From: an uncultured Duganella sp.
GTDB lineage: Bacteria > Pseudomonadota > Gammaproteobacteria > Burkholderiales > Burkholderiaceae
Direction of reading: 5' to 3'
Assembly: GCA_946482635.1 (NCBI GenBank)
Contig: CAMLSG010000007.1
Span: forward strand, 1-53,413
Length of the DNA stretch: 53,413 bases
Below the pieces are notes generated by a model. That model saw nothing but the letters and a program-made list of their open reading frames with translations. It was not told where the DNA came from and did no database searches. This document shows, one piece after another, positions 32,260-41,101 of this stretch. The position numbers were made by a program, and so were the translations under genes. Positions within the stretch are counted from its first letter, which is position 1; the number at the start of each line of letters is the position of its first letter.

Positions 32260-34305
32260 ATGAAAAAGAAACTGATCCCCGTGATCGCGGGGGCCTTGTG
32301 CGCTGTCGTGCAGGCACAAGAGCAAGAGACACCGGCCAGGGTGTACGTCGTTGGCCACCACTATGACAATGGCATTCGCACTTCCGACGCAGCCAGCGAA
32401 GGAACCATCACCTCGGCACTGATCGCCAACCGGCCTGCATTGCGGCCCGGCGAGATCCTTGAATTCGTGCCGGGCATGATCGTCACCCAGCACAGCGGCG
32501 ACGGGAAGGCGAACCAGTACTACCTGCGCGGCTTCAACCTGGATCATGGCACCGACTTCGCCACCTTCGTCGACGGCATGCCGGTCAATATGCGCACGCA
32601 CGGCCACGGCCAGGGCTATACGGACCTGAATTTCCTGATTCCAGAACTGGTTGGCCGCATCCGCTACCGCAAAGGCCCCTATTACGCGGACGAAGGCGAT
32701 TTTGCATCGGCCGGCGCCGCGCATATGAGCCTGGCCGATAAGCTGAACGAAAATTTTGCATCGCTGACCGTCGGCGCGGACAACTATCGCCGCGGCGTAG
32801 TGGCGAATTCCGTCGAGGTTGGCACCGGCAACCTGCTGTATGCACTCGACCTGGGCCACAACGACGGCCCTTGGCAGATGCCGGAAGCGTTCCACAAGTC
32901 GACGGGAGTGCTGCGATACAGCTCGGGCAACAGCGCGGAGCGTTTCAGCATTACCGGCATGGCGTACAAGGCCGGCTGGCACGCAACCAACCAGATTCCA
33001 CTGCGCGCGGTACAGGATGGACGGCTGGATGAATTCGGGGCGGCCGATCCGAGCGACGGCGGACGCACCGCGCGCTACAGCCTTTCCGCCGAATGGCGCA
33101 AGCGCGCAGGCGACACGCTGACGGAGGCGCACGCCTACCTGGTTCGCAGCGACCTCTCGCTGTACAACGACGTCACCTACTTCCTCGACGATCCGGTCAA
33201 CGGCGACCAGTTCCTGCAGACGGAACGCCGCAAGATGACGGGTTTCGACCTGACCCAAACGTGGTTCGGCCAACTCGGCCATCGCTCGATGGAGAACAGC
33301 ATCGGCGTGCAAGGGCGCTTCGACCGCATTGCGCCGGTCGGGCTGTACGCGACGACGCAGCAGCAAGTGCGGCATCCGATCGCCGAATCGCGCGTTACCG
33401 AGGCGAGCGTGGCCGCATGGTTGCAGAACACTGTGCAGTGGACGGACTGGCTGCGCTCCATTGCCGGCGTGCGCTACGACAGCTACCGCTTCAATGTCGG
33501 CAGCTCGATCGCGGAGAACAGCGGGAAGGTGAATGATCACATTACATCTCCCAAGATCTCGCTTGTGCTCGCGCCCTGGAGCAAGACGGAGTTCTTTGTG
33601 AATTACGGCGAAGGCTTCCACAGCAACGATGCGCGCGGCACCACGGCACGCCTGTCGCCACGCGAACGTGAGCCTGTCGATCCAGTCACGCCGCTGGTGA
33701 AAACGCGCGGTGCGGAAATCGGCGCCCGCAGCGAGTTCGTGAGCGGCCTGCAGAGCTCGGTCGCGCTGTGGCGCCTGCGTTCCGGGTCCGAACTGGTGTT
33801 TTCCGGCGATGCCGGCGACACGGCGCCAAGCCGCGCCAGCAAGCGTTCCGGCATCGAGTGGAACAACCACTACGCCGCGACCAAGCACCTGCTGCTGGAC
33901 TTCGACCTGGCCTATTCGCGTGCACGCTACACAGAGTTCGACACCGCTGGCGACCGTGTGCCGGGCTCTGTCGAAAAGGTGGCTTCGTTTGGCGCAACGC
34001 TGAACGACATCGGCCCATGGTCCGGCGCATTCCAGCTTCGCTATTTCGGCCCGCGGCCACTGGTGGAAGACAACAGCGTTCGCTCGTCCAGCACGGCGCT
34101 TGCCTACCTGCGCACCACGTATCGCTTCAACCGCCGCTGGCAGTTGACGGCCGATGTGTTCAACCTGTTCGACCGCAAGGCAAACGATGTCGATTACTAC
34201 TACGCCTCACGCCTCGCAGGCGAGCCAGCGGAAGGCGTTTCCGGCATCCACTTTCACCCCGGTGAACCACGCACGGTGCGTTTGACTTTGCGCGCCGTGT
34301 TCTGA
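32260..34305 (+). CDS. Cobalamin-riboswitch-controlled TonB-dependent receptor (vitamin B12 or cobalt uptake)
   Basis: 681 residues. The signal peptide ends near VVQAQ; RVYVVG is a TonB-box-like segment. The plug domain runs to about residue 150 with FVPGMIVTQHSGDGKANQYY, LRGFNLDHGTDFATFVDGMP and VNMRTHGHGQGYTDLNFLIP; the rest is beta-barrel, ending in VRLTLRAVF. It is larger than and unlike classical BtuB, and the His-rich plug suggests a metal ligand is possible. ATG 32260 has no ribosome site, whereas in-frame TTG 32239 lies 9 bp after GGAGG and would add seven residues (LPIQTSI as read); that start deserves testing. The 3' end overlaps the convergent TetR gene by 52 bp. Confidence 0.88.
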   Translation: MKKKLIPVIAGALCAVVQAQEQETPARVYVVGHHYDNGIRTSDAASEGTITSALIANRPALRPGEILEFVPGMIVTQHSGDGKANQYYLRGFNLDHGTDFATFVDGMPVNMRTHGHGQGYTDLNFLIPELVGRIRYRKGPYYADEGDFASAGAAHMSLADKLNENFASLTVGADNYRRGVVANSVEVGTGNLLYALDLGHNDGPWQMPEAFHKSTGVLRYSSGNSAERFSITGMAYKAGWHATNQIPLRAVQDGRLDEFGAADPSDGGRTARYSLSAEWRKRAGDTLTEAHAYLVRSDLSLYNDVTYFLDDPVNGDQFLQTERRKMTGFDLTQTWFGQLGHRSMENSIGVQGRFDRIAPVGLYATTQQQVRHPIAESRVTEASVAAWLQNTVQWTDWLRSIAGVRYDSYRFNVGSSIAENSGKVNDHITSPKISLVLAPWSKTEFFVNYGEGFHSNDARGTTARLSPREREPVDPVTPLVKTRGAEIGARSEFVSGLQSSVALWRLRSGSELVFSGDAGDTAPSRASKRSGIEWNNHYAATKHLLLDFDLAYSRARYTEFDTAGDRVPGSVEKVASFGATLNDIGPWSGAFQLRYFGPRPLVEDNSVRSSSTALAYLRTTYRFNRRWQLTADVFNLFDRKANDVDYYYASRLAGEPAEGVSGIHFHPGEPRTVRLTLRAVF

Positions 34306-34931
34306 CCTGCCAGCCCGGCCAGGTATGCGCACAGCATATCGCCCAGGCCGCCTGCATAAGCCTTGATCTCCTTGTCAGTACGGGGCTCCTGGGAAAACTG
34401 CTGGCCGACAGCGCTGAGCGTATCCATCACCAGGTCGCTGGCCAAGTTGCGCTCCGCATTGGTGGCATTGGGCAGAACCTGGTCGATGAAGGTGCGGAAC
34501 ATCCGGTCGCCGGAGGCTTTGGTTTCGATGGCCTCCGGGGCGTCCCGATAAAGCGGCGCCGCATCGTTCAGGGCCGTGCGCACCGCCGCTTCTTCACATT
34601 CAGAGCGCACGAAGGCATGCACCAGCTTACGCAAGCGCTCCAGCGGCGGCTTCGCTGCATCCAGCAGGATTTCCGAGAGCATGGCCGAAGTTTGCTGCCA
34701 CTCGTCGCTTTGCAGACGGAACAGGATCGAAGCCTTATTGGGAAAGTACTGGTAGATCGAGCCTACGCTCACCCCCGCACGCTCCGCCACTCGCGTCGTG
34801 GTGAAGCGGCGGGCGCCTTCCTTTGCCAAAACCTGAATAGCTGCCTGCAGGATCGCGCTGACAAGGTCATTCGAGCGGGCCTGTTTTGGCCTTCTTCGCG
34901 AGGAAACACGGGCGTTTTTGCTATCGGTCAT
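34254..34931 (-). CDS. TetR-family transcriptional regulator
   Basis: 225 residues from ATG 34931 (AGGA upstream). The helix-turn-helix spans about residues 20-70: ILQAAIQVLAKEGARRFTTT, then VAERAGVSVGSIYQYFPNKA, a standard TetR motif. A basic N-terminal arm (SSRRRPKQARS) precedes it. It is divergent from an O-methyltransferase gene with an 81-bp gap containing a palindrome, so it probably represses that gene and itself. Its last 52 bp overlap the receptor gene in the opposite direction. Confidence 0.9.
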   Translation of the reverse strand: MTDSKNARVSSRRRPKQARSNDLVSAILQAAIQVLAKEGARRFTTTRVAERAGVSVGSIYQYFPNKASILFRLQSDEWQQTSAMLSEILLDAAKPPLERLRKLVHAFVRSECEEAAVRTALNDAAPLYRDAPEAIETKASGDRMFRTFIDQVLPNATNAERNLASDLVMDTLSAVGQQFSQEPRTDKEIKAYAGGLGDMLCAYLAGLAGQNTARKVKRTVRGSPG

Positions 34932-34952
34932 GGCGGGTCCTGGGAATGCGAG

Positions 34953-34977
34953 TATGAAATGTGAAGGATTCTTCATA
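34953..34977. promoter_or_regulatory. Candidate TetR operator between tetR and the O-methyltransferase
   Basis: Nested inverted repeats: TGAAG-N4-CTTCA (34962-34975) inside TATGAA-N13-TTCATA (34953-34977). They are centred in the divergent intergenic region. Assignment as operator is inference. Confidence 0.55.
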
Positions 34978-35012
34978 TTATTCCTGCTCTTACACAAGAA
35001 AGGAATACCCCC

Positions 35013-35678
35013 ATGATTACCCTGACTTCCGCACCTGTCGCGCCCCTGCTGAACCGCCTGTTCGACGAAGCCAAAAACACACGGGTGCCGGCCATCGCCG
35101 CCTTCGCCGCGCTGTCGGAGGAGGAACGCGTGCGCATCATGAGCAGCAAGACCGGTTATCGCGAAATCTACGCGGACCTGAAAGATGCCGCGATCCCGGT
35201 GTCGCGCGAGACGGGCCTGCTGCTGTATATGTTGGCGCGCAACGCAAAGGCGAACGTGATCGTCGAATTCGGCACCTCGTTCGGCATCTCGACCCTGCAC
35301 CTGGCAGCAGCCCTGCGCGACAACGGCGGCGGCCTGCTGATCACCACGGAGTTCGAGCCATCCAAGGCACAGCGCGCCCGCGAGAATCTTGAGGCAGGCG
35401 GCCTGTTGGACCTGGTCGAAATCCGCGAGGGCGACGCGCTCGAAACTTTGCGCGCAGGCCTGCCGGAACAGATCGACCTGCTGCTGCTTGATGGCGCCAA
35501 AGGCCTGTACTTCGACATCCTGCGCCTGGTGGAGCATCGCCTGCGCCCCGGCGCGCTGATCATCGCCGACAATGCAGATTACTGCCCTGAGTACATGTCG
35601 GTGGTGCGCGAGCCGGACGGCAATTACCTGTCGTTGCCGTTGCCCGGCGATGTTGAACTGAGCATGAAGCGCAGTTAA
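35013..35678 (+). CDS. Class I SAM-dependent O-methyltransferase
   Basis: 221 residues; AAGGA lies 8 bp before the ATG. The SAM-binding motif is IVEFGTSFGISTLHLAAAL, with acidic residues in TTEFEPSKAQRARENLE. IDLLLLDGAKGLYFDILRLV and LRPGALIIADN match the Methyltransf_3 (catechol/caffeoyl-CoA O-methyltransferase-like) family. The substrate is unknown. The adjacent divergent TetR gene suggests induction by a small ligand. The final four bases overlap the convergent LysR gene. Confidence 0.87.
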   Translation: MITLTSAPVAPLLNRLFDEAKNTRVPAIAAFAALSEEERVRIMSSKTGYREIYADLKDAAIPVSRETGLLLYMLARNAKANVIVEFGTSFGISTLHLAAALRDNGGGLLITTEFEPSKAQRARENLEAGGLLDLVEIREGDALETLRAGLPEQIDLLLLDGAKGLYFDILRLVEHRLRPGALIIADNADYCPEYMSVVREPDGNYLSLPLPGDVELSMKRS

Positions 35679-36607
35679 GTCTTCCCGAGTGCGTCGGCGT
35701 CACCCTTAAGTGCAAGTATTGGCGACAACCTTCCGACAACGAAATCGATGAAAACCCTCACTCGCGGCGGGATGTGTTTCTGATTCAGGTAGATGATGGA
35801 GATCTCTTCAATATCGCCAGCGTTGTACTGGGGGAGCAATTCGACCAGGTCGCCTCGCTGAATGTCGTCGAAAACGTGGAACATACCCAAGCGGCTCACG
35901 CCCAGGCCCTGCAGGGTGAGTTGCCGCATCGTTTCGCCATTGTTGGTTTGCATCTCGCCATCGACGGCGAGATGCACCAGTTTTCCATCGACCACGAACG
36001 GCCATTCATCAAGCGACCGGCGGAAATTGAAATTGAGGCAGTTATGCTCCTGCAGCTCCGCAGGGGCCTGCGGCGCAGGATGATTCTTCAGGTAGGATGG
36101 CGCCGCGACCACGACCTTCCTGCTGCTGCCCAACTTGCGAGCGCGGAATGTCGCGTCGTGCAGAGGCCCCATGCGGATGGCGACGTCGACTTCATCGCGC
36201 TGGAGCTCGACCTTGGAATCCGTCAGCGATATGTCGATCCTGATCTCCGGATACTGCGCTTTGAATTCCTCCAGCAGCGGCACGAGGTAATGCTGGCCGA
36301 ACGGGAGCGAGGCGTTCACACGAAGCAGGCCACGCACCTGGGCGAAGCCTTTCGTCACACTGAGTTCGGCATCTTCGATGTCCTGCAGGATGCGGGCGCA
36401 GTTGGCGTAGAATTCGCGGCCTTCAGCCGTCAGGGTCATGCTGCGGGTCGAGCGTTTGAACAGCTGCACGCCCAGGCGCGCTTCCGTCCTGGAGACAAGC
36501 TTGCTCACCGCCGAAGGCGACATATTCAGCAATTCAGCCGCTGCGGAGAACCCACCTGTTTCCACCACCTTTGCAAAAACCAGCATTTCGCCGCTGCGAT
36601 TGTCCAA
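35675..36607 (-). CDS. LysR-family transcriptional regulator
   Basis: 310 residues. The start is TTG at 36607, supported by AGGGAG five bases upstream; the first ATG would cut into the DNA-binding helix region. MLVFAKVVETGGFSAAAELL and NMSPSAVSKLVSRTEARLG form the winged helix; the effector domain follows from about residue 90. It belongs to the large AaeR/DmlR-like group. It lies downstream of an SDR gene on the same strand and may regulate it. Confidence 0.88.
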   Translation of the reverse strand: MDNRSGEMLVFAKVVETGGFSAAAELLNMSPSAVSKLVSRTEARLGVQLFKRSTRSMTLTAEGREFYANCARILQDIEDAELSVTKGFAQVRGLLRVNASLPFGQHYLVPLLEEFKAQYPEIRIDISLTDSKVELQRDEVDVAIRMGPLHDATFRARKLGSSRKVVVAAPSYLKNHPAPQAPAELQEHNCLNFNFRRSLDEWPFVVDGKLVHLAVDGEMQTNNGETMRQLTLQGLGVSRLGMFHVFDDIQRGDLVELLPQYNAGDIEEISIIYLNQKHIPPRVRVFIDFVVGRLSPILALKGDADALGKT

Positions 36608-36751
36608 GCTTGCTCCCTAACTTTCTAACGACCTTCAGAACCAATAGATCATACCAGCGTATGCATCCCGCTCCAGGATCCCTTAGCCAAGAAAGCAAAT
36701 GCCGCGGCATACCATCTTCGTTTCAGAAAACCTCTCACGGCATCTGTCATG

Positions 36752-37540
36752 TCAGGCAATGGTCTGGACAGTGCCGCCTTCAGCGCGGATAGCAGCGCCA
36801 TTGATCACAGCGGCACGCTCGCTGGACAGGAAGGCGACGACGTTTGCTACTTCCGACGGCTTGGCGAGGCGGTAGATCAAGGAAGACGGGCGGTTTTCAT
36901 CCATGAATTTGCGCTCTGCTTCGGCATAGGACAGGCCCGGATTCACGGACTGGATGAAGGATTTCAGGCTTTCCGTCTCAGTAGGTCCAGGCAGTACCGA
37001 GTTCACCGTCACCGCAGTTCCTTTGGTTAGTTCGGCCAGGCTGCGGGAGATGGAAAGCTGGGTTGCCTTGCTCGCGCTGTAATGCGCCATCGCGGCCATT
37101 GGCGTCAGGGCCACTTCGCTCGAAATAAAGATCACCCGGCCATGGCGGCGCTCGAGCATTGATTTCATATATGTTCTGGCCAGCCGTACGCCGCTCCAGA
37201 CGTTGGTCTCGAACATGCTGTGCCAGTCAGCATCCGTGGTGCTGAAGAAGTCATTCAGCGCGTATGTGCCCATGTTGTTGACCAGGATGTCGATTTCTGG
37301 AAATTTGGCGGCCGCCTGCTGCTCCGCACCAGGCACGCTCAGGTCAGTGGCCAGGGACAGTACACGCCCTGCGCCATGTTTCTCAACCAGTGTGGCGACA
37401 GCCTGCGCGACGGTGGCTTCGCTGCGGCCATTGATGATGACGGTAGCCCCTTCCTCCAGCAAGCGGTCGGCGATGGCATAGCCAATGCCGGAAGTAGATG
37501 CGCTTACCAGGGCGCTCTTGTTGTTCAGGTCCAGGTTCAT
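36752..37540 (-). CDS. Short-chain dehydrogenase/reductase (SDR)
   Basis: 262 residues; GAGG lies five bases before ATG 37540. Classical SDR motifs: cofactor site SASTSGIGYAIA (the usual TGxxxGIG is altered at the first residues), LVNNMGTY for the NNAG motif, a catalytic Ser-Tyr-Lys set in FISSEVA and HYSASKATQ, and VNSVLPGPTETE. The NGRSEAT segment after beta-2 suggests NADP preference. The substrate is unknown. It is divergent from a secreted cupin gene and upstream of a LysR gene. Confidence 0.9.
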   Translation of the reverse strand: MNLDLNNKSALVSASTSGIGYAIADRLLEEGATVIINGRSEATVAQAVATLVEKHGAGRVLSLATDLSVPGAEQQAAAKFPEIDILVNNMGTYALNDFFSTTDADWHSMFETNVWSGVRLARTYMKSMLERRHGRVIFISSEVALTPMAAMAHYSASKATQLSISRSLAELTKGTAVTVNSVLPGPTETESLKSFIQSVNPGLSYAEAERKFMDENRPSSLIYRLAKPSEVANVVAFLSSERAAVINGAAIRAEGGTVQTIA

Positions 37541-37654
37541 GTTTTCCTCGTTGAGTGAGTGTTGAAGACGAGACCGAAGAATAGGGGCGGGACATCAAGG
37601 GAAAAATATGGGCGAGGGAATAAGACCTGTGAATCGACTTCGCTAATGGCGCAC

Positions 37655-37669
37655 ATCCATGAATTGGAT
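37655..37669. promoter_or_regulatory. LysR-type binding box between the SDR and cupin genes
   Basis: ATCCA-N5-TGGAT is a perfect palindrome containing the T-N11-A LysR motif (37656-37668). It sits in the 229-bp divergent gap between the SDR and cupin genes. The neighbouring LysR protein is the natural candidate; this is inference. Confidence 0.45.
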
Positions 37670-37769
37670 TCAAAGGAGATGTTCCGGAAGGGGGATTTTT
37701 CGAGCTGCGATGGCAACCCATACTTCAGTCCAGGCAGCAAGGGTTGCCGCAACTAACGAGGACTACATC

Positions 37770-38306
37770 ATGAAAAAAATCAGCTTCTTCAAACATGCTG
37801 GCGCAGCGCTGCTGGCAGCATTCGCGTTCACCGGCGTGACCCAGCCAGCCCTGGCACATTCGGACGACGCGCAAATGAAGGAAGTCGCGCCGCTGCTGTT
37901 GAATCCCGGCGCGCTGAAATGGGAAAAGACCATTCCCGAAGCCGGCGACCGCTCGCCGGAATATGCAATCCTGCACAGTGATCCGAAAACCAAACTAACC
38001 ATGATCATGTTCCGTACGCCAGTTGCTGTGCGCATCAAGCCCCATACGCATGACCTGGCCGAGACCCATGTGGTGCTGGTTGGCGGCACCCACGTCTTCG
38101 AATCGAACGGTGTGCGCTATAACGTGGATAACGGCGGCTTCTTCCGCGCTCCGCCAGGTGTGGTCCATGAAGCCTGGCTGCCAGCCGGCTCGCAGACGGT
38201 CAACATCCTCGAAAGTGGCTGGGTAGTGAACTGGCTGAAGGGTGGCCCGTCGATTGATGACCTGGACAAGTACCCACCTGTCACTGCGATCAAGCAGCAG
38301 CGTTAA
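37770..38306 (+). CDS. Secreted cupin-domain protein
   Basis: 178 residues from ATG 37770 (ACGAGG upstream). The signal peptide ends at PALAHS. The single cupin barrel carries the first motif as PHTHDLAETHVVLVGGTHVF, giving His-x-His and a further His for a metal site, and the second as RAPPGVVHEAW. Such periplasmic cupins are often dioxygenases, isomerases or binding proteins; this one cannot be assigned further. It is followed 10 bp later by a small monooxygenase-like gene on the same strand. Confidence 0.82.
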   Translation: MKKISFFKHAGAALLAAFAFTGVTQPALAHSDDAQMKEVAPLLLNPGALKWEKTIPEAGDRSPEYAILHSDPKTKLTMIMFRTPVAVRIKPHTHDLAETHVVLVGGTHVFESNGVRYNVDNGGFFRAPPGVVHEAWLPAGSQTVNILESGWVVNWLKGGPSIDDLDKYPPVTAIKQQR

Positions 38307-38316
38307 GGTACGGTTT

Positions 38317-38610
38317 ATGGCCAACTCGCTGATTATTGTGGCGCACGCCCGCGCCAAACCAGGCATGGAACAGAAGATGATCGCGGCGCAGATCCAGCTA
38401 GTGGAGGCGACGCGTGGTACCACGGGCTGCCTGCGATACGAGCTGCATCTGTCGAATCACGACCCGGCACTGGTGACGTTTGTCGAGGAGTGGGAGTCTT
38501 ACGAAGCCTGGCACGCTCACATGAGCAGTGAGCGTATCAGGATTTTCCAAAGGACTGGTGGCTCCACAATTGCGGACTTCCAGCTCTACGAGATGCAGAA
38601 GATCGCTTAA
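38317..38610 (+). CDS. ABM-family (antibiotic biosynthesis monooxygenase-like) protein
   Basis: 97 residues from ATG 38317. LIIVAHARAKPGMEQKMIAA, ATRGTTGCLRYELHLSNHDP and FVEEWESYEAWHAHMSS fit the ABM ferredoxin-like fold, which typically dimerises and acts on quinones or related oxidised small molecules (YgiN-like). It lies 10 bp after the cupin gene, so the two are probably co-transcribed. The function is otherwise open. Confidence 0.85.
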   Translation: MANSLIIVAHARAKPGMEQKMIAAQIQLVEATRGTTGCLRYELHLSNHDPALVTFVEEWESYEAWHAHMSSERIRIFQRTGGSTIADFQLYEMQKIA

Positions 38611-38616
38611 ATGATG

Positions 38617-38638
38617 GTGCGCCGCTGCGGCGGCGCAC
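38617..38638. terminator. GC-rich hairpin between convergent ABM and glmS genes
   Basis: A perfect 9-bp stem GTGCGCCGC-TGCG-GCGGCGCAC lies 6 bp after the ABM stop. No T-run follows on either strand, so it may be a weak or factor-assisted bidirectional terminator. Confidence 0.5.
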
Positions 38639-38678
38639 TGCTGCGTCTCTTACTGACCTAAAAGAAGCGCAAACTGGC

Positions 38679-40508
38679 TCACTCGACCGTCACCGATTTA
38701 GCCAGGTTGCGAGGCTTGTCGACATCGGTACCGCGTGCCAAGGCGGTGTGATAGGCGAGCAGCTGCAGCGCAACCACGTGCAGGATCGGGGACAATTGGC
38801 CGTAGTGTTCCGGCAGGCGGATCACGTGCAGTCCGTCGCCGGAAGTAATGCGCGAATCGACGTCGGCGAAGACGTAGAGCTGGCCACCGCGGGCGCGCAC
38901 TTCCTGCATGTTCGACTTCAGTTTTTCCAGCAGCGCGTCGTTCGGGGCGATGGTCACGACCGGCATTTCGTCGGTCACCAGCGCCAGCGGGCCGTGTTTC
39001 AGTTCACCGGCTGGATAGGCTTCCGCGTGGATGTACGAAATCTCTTTCAGCTTCAGCGCGCCTTCCAGGGCGATCGGGTAGTGCATGCCGCGGCCCAGGA
39101 ACAGGGCGTTTTCCTTGCGCGCGAATTCTTCGGCCCAGGCGATGATCTGCGGTTCCAGCGCCAGCACGGCGGCGATGGCGGAAGGCAGGTGGCGCATGTC
39201 TTTCAGGTGTGCGGATTCCTGTTCTTCGGTCAGCAGGCCATTCACTTGCGCCAGGCTGAGGGTCAGCAGGAACAGGGCGGCGAGCTGGGTGGTGAAGGCT
39301 TTGGTCGATGCCACGCCAACTTCAACACCGGCGCGGGTGATGTAGGCCAGTTTGCACTCGCGCACCATGGCGCTGGTGGCCACGTTGCAGATGGTCAGGG
39401 TGTGTTCCATGCCCAGGCTGCGCGCGTGCTTCAGCGCGGCGATGGTGTCGGCGGTTTCGCCGGACTGGGAGATGGTCACCACCAGGGTTTTCGGATTCGG
39501 CACGCTGTCGCGGTAGCGGTATTCGGAGGCGATCTCCACGCTGACCGGTACCTTGGCGATCGATTCGATCCAGTATTTTGCGGTCGATCCGGCGTAGTAG
39601 CTGGTGCCGCAGGCGAGGATCAGCACGCGGTCGATTTCCTTGAATACCTTGTAGGCGCCGTCGCCGAACAGTTCCGGCATGATGCCGGTCACGCCTTCCA
39701 GCGTGTCGCCGACTACGCGTGGCTGCTCGAAGATTTCCTTCTGCATGAAGTGGCGGTATGGGCCCAGTTCCGCAGCGCCGGTGTGGGCGTGCACGGTCTT
39801 CACTTCGCGCTGTACTTGTTTGCCGTCGACATCAACGATCCAGACGCGGCCCAGTTGCAGGTCGACCACGTCGCCTTCTTCCAGGTAGATGATCTGGTCG
39901 GTGGTGCCGGCCAGCGCCATCGCATCGGAGGCGACGAAGTTTTCACCCTGGCCGATGCCGACGATCAGCGGCGAGCCCTGGCGCGCGGCGACCACGCGGT
40001 GTGGCTCTTCGCGGCAGAACACGGCGATAGCGTAAGCGCCATGCAGGCGTTTGACGGCGTGCTGCACGGTGTCGAACAGGTCACCGTTATACATGTGGTC
40101 AACGAGGTGGGCGATCACTTCGGTGTCGGTCTGGCTGGTGAAGACGTAACCCAGGGCGGTCAGTTCGGCGCGCAGTTCGTCGTGGTTTTCAATGATGCCG
40201 TTGTGGACCAGGGCGATGCGGGCGGCCGATTCGCTTGGCGAGAAATGCGGGTGGGCGTTATGCGATGCTGGGGCGCCGTGGGTGGCCCATCGGGTGTGGG
40301 CGATGCCGGTGAAGCCGTTCAGGCCACCTTCGTTGATCTGCTTTTCGAGGTCGGCCACGCGGGAGGTACTGCGCGAGCGCTGCAGCTTGCCGTCCAGGTG
40401 CAGGGCGACGCCGCAGGAGTCGTAGCCGCGGTATTCCAGGCGCTTCAGGCCTTCAACCAGGATAGGGGTGATATTGCGCTGGGCGACAGCGCCGACGATA
40501 CCGCACAT
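38679..40508 (-). CDS. glmS: Glutamine--fructose-6-phosphate aminotransferase (isomerizing) GlmS
   Basis: 609 residues from ATG 40508, giving the mature start [10 protein letters not shown] with the essential N-terminal Cys; GAGG precedes it. The class II glutaminase domain (about 1-240) contains [20 protein letters not shown]. The two SIS domains follow, with [18 protein letters not shown] and [20 protein letters not shown]. The C-terminus [13 protein letters not shown] is invariant. It makes glucosamine-6-phosphate, the entry to cell-wall amino sugar synthesis; glmU, for a later step, lies 1.5 kb beyond its start. Confidence 0.97.
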   Translation of the reverse strand: MCGIVGAVAQRNITPILVEGLKRLEYRGYDSCGVALHLDGKLQRSRSTSRVADLEKQINEGGLNGFTGIAHTRWATHGAPASHNAHPHFSPSESAARIALVHNGIIENHDELRAELTALGYVFTSQTDTEVIAHLVDHMYNGDLFDTVQHAVKRLHGAYAIAVFCREEPHRVVAARQGSPLIVGIGQGENFVASDAMALAGTTDQIIYLEEGDVVDLQLGRVWIVDVDGKQVQREVKTVHAHTGAAELGPYRHFMQKEIFEQPRVVGDTLEGVTGIMPELFGDGAYKVFKEIDRVLILACGTSYYAGSTAKYWIESIAKVPVSVEIASEYRYRDSVPNPKTLVVTISQSGETADTIAALKHARSLGMEHTLTICNVATSAMVRECKLAYITRAGVEVGVASTKAFTTQLAALFLLTLSLAQVNGLLTEEQESAHLKDMRHLPSAIAAVLALEPQIIAWAEEFARKENALFLGRGMHYPIALEGALKLKEISYIHAEAYPAGELKHGPLALVTDEMPVVTIAPNDALLEKLKSNMQEVRARGGQLYVFADVDSRITSGDGLHVIRLPEHYGQLSPILHVVALQLLAYHTALARGTDVDKPRNLAKSVTVE

Positions 40509-40590
40509 ACGAAACCTCATTCTTAAAGAGTTAATGGATGCATGCTAGAGCAGTCGCGAAGAAATTTGCTTTCTCATTTAGCGATACTGT

Positions 40591-40632
40591 GAAAGAATAT
40601 TTCTCACTATGTAGCAATTGAAATATTCTTTC
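40591..40632. promoter_or_regulatory. Inverted repeat between glmS and the AsnC/Lrp gene
   Basis: Two perfect 13-base arms, GAAAGAATATTTC (40591-40603) and GAAATATTCTTTC (40620-40632), are separated by 16 bp. The second arm ends 5 bp before the regulator ATG. It may be an autoregulatory Lrp-type site or a hairpin hiding the ribosome site. Confidence 0.5.
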
Positions 40633-40637
40633 AAATT

Positions 40638-41096
40638 ATGGACTTTGATGAAATTGATCGGCGTATCCTGAACGCCCTACAGAAGAATGCCTCCCAAACC
40701 AATGCCGAATTGGCTGCCACCGTACACGTTTCGGCGCCCACCTGTTTGCGTCGGGTCAAGCATTTGCGCGATTCCGGCGTCATCGAGCGCGAGGTGGCCC
40801 TGGTGGCGCCAGGCAAGGTCGGCGCCCACCTGACAGCGGTTGTGGAAATCTCCTTAGATATCCAGGCCGCCGAACGGATGGCGGAATTCGAGGCGCTGGT
40901 GGCGCCGGAACCGGCTGTGCTGCAGTGTTACCGCGTGTCGCCCGGGCCAGATTTCGTGCTGATCGTCCAGGTGGCTGATATGCTGGCCTATCACGCGCTG
41001 GCCCACCGTTTATTCGCAGGCCAGGCCAATGTGCGCAACGTCAAAGCCTACTTTTCCACTTTCCGCAGCAAGTTCGAAACCAGTATTCCGGTCTGA
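40638..41096 (+). CDS. Lrp/AsnC-family transcriptional regulator
   Basis: 152 residues. The N-terminal helix-turn-helix reads EIDRRILNALQKNASQTNAE, then LAATVHVSAPTCLRRVKHLR. The C-terminal RAM ligand domain contains AVLQCYRVSPGPDFVLIVQV. It is divergent from glmS with a 129-bp gap carrying a long inverted repeat. Lrp/AsnC proteins sense amino acids; the ligand is not evident. The start ATG lacks a good ribosome site, which may be related to the repeat just upstream. Confidence 0.9.
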   Translation: MDFDEIDRRILNALQKNASQTNAELAATVHVSAPTCLRRVKHLRDSGVIEREVALVAPGKVGAHLTAVVEISLDIQAAERMAEFEALVAPEPAVLQCYRVSPGPDFVLIVQVADMLAYHALAHRLFAGQANVRNVKAYFSTFRSKFETSIPV

Positions 41097-41101
41097 ACAA
41101 C

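Noticed and set aside
34254..34305. 52-bp overlap between the receptor and TetR genes as an annotation error
   Set aside because: The receptor ends with a normal aromatic barrel terminus and the TetR frame is continuous; both stops are supported, so the overlap is kept.
34932..35537. N-terminal extension of the second TetR frame
   Set aside because: It lies antisense to the O-methyltransferase. The TetR domain begins properly at the ATG at 34931, which has a ribosome site.
38748..40526. A 592-codon open frame opposite glmS
   Set aside because: GlmS is certain on the minus strand; the antisense product has no recognisable motif or ribosome site.
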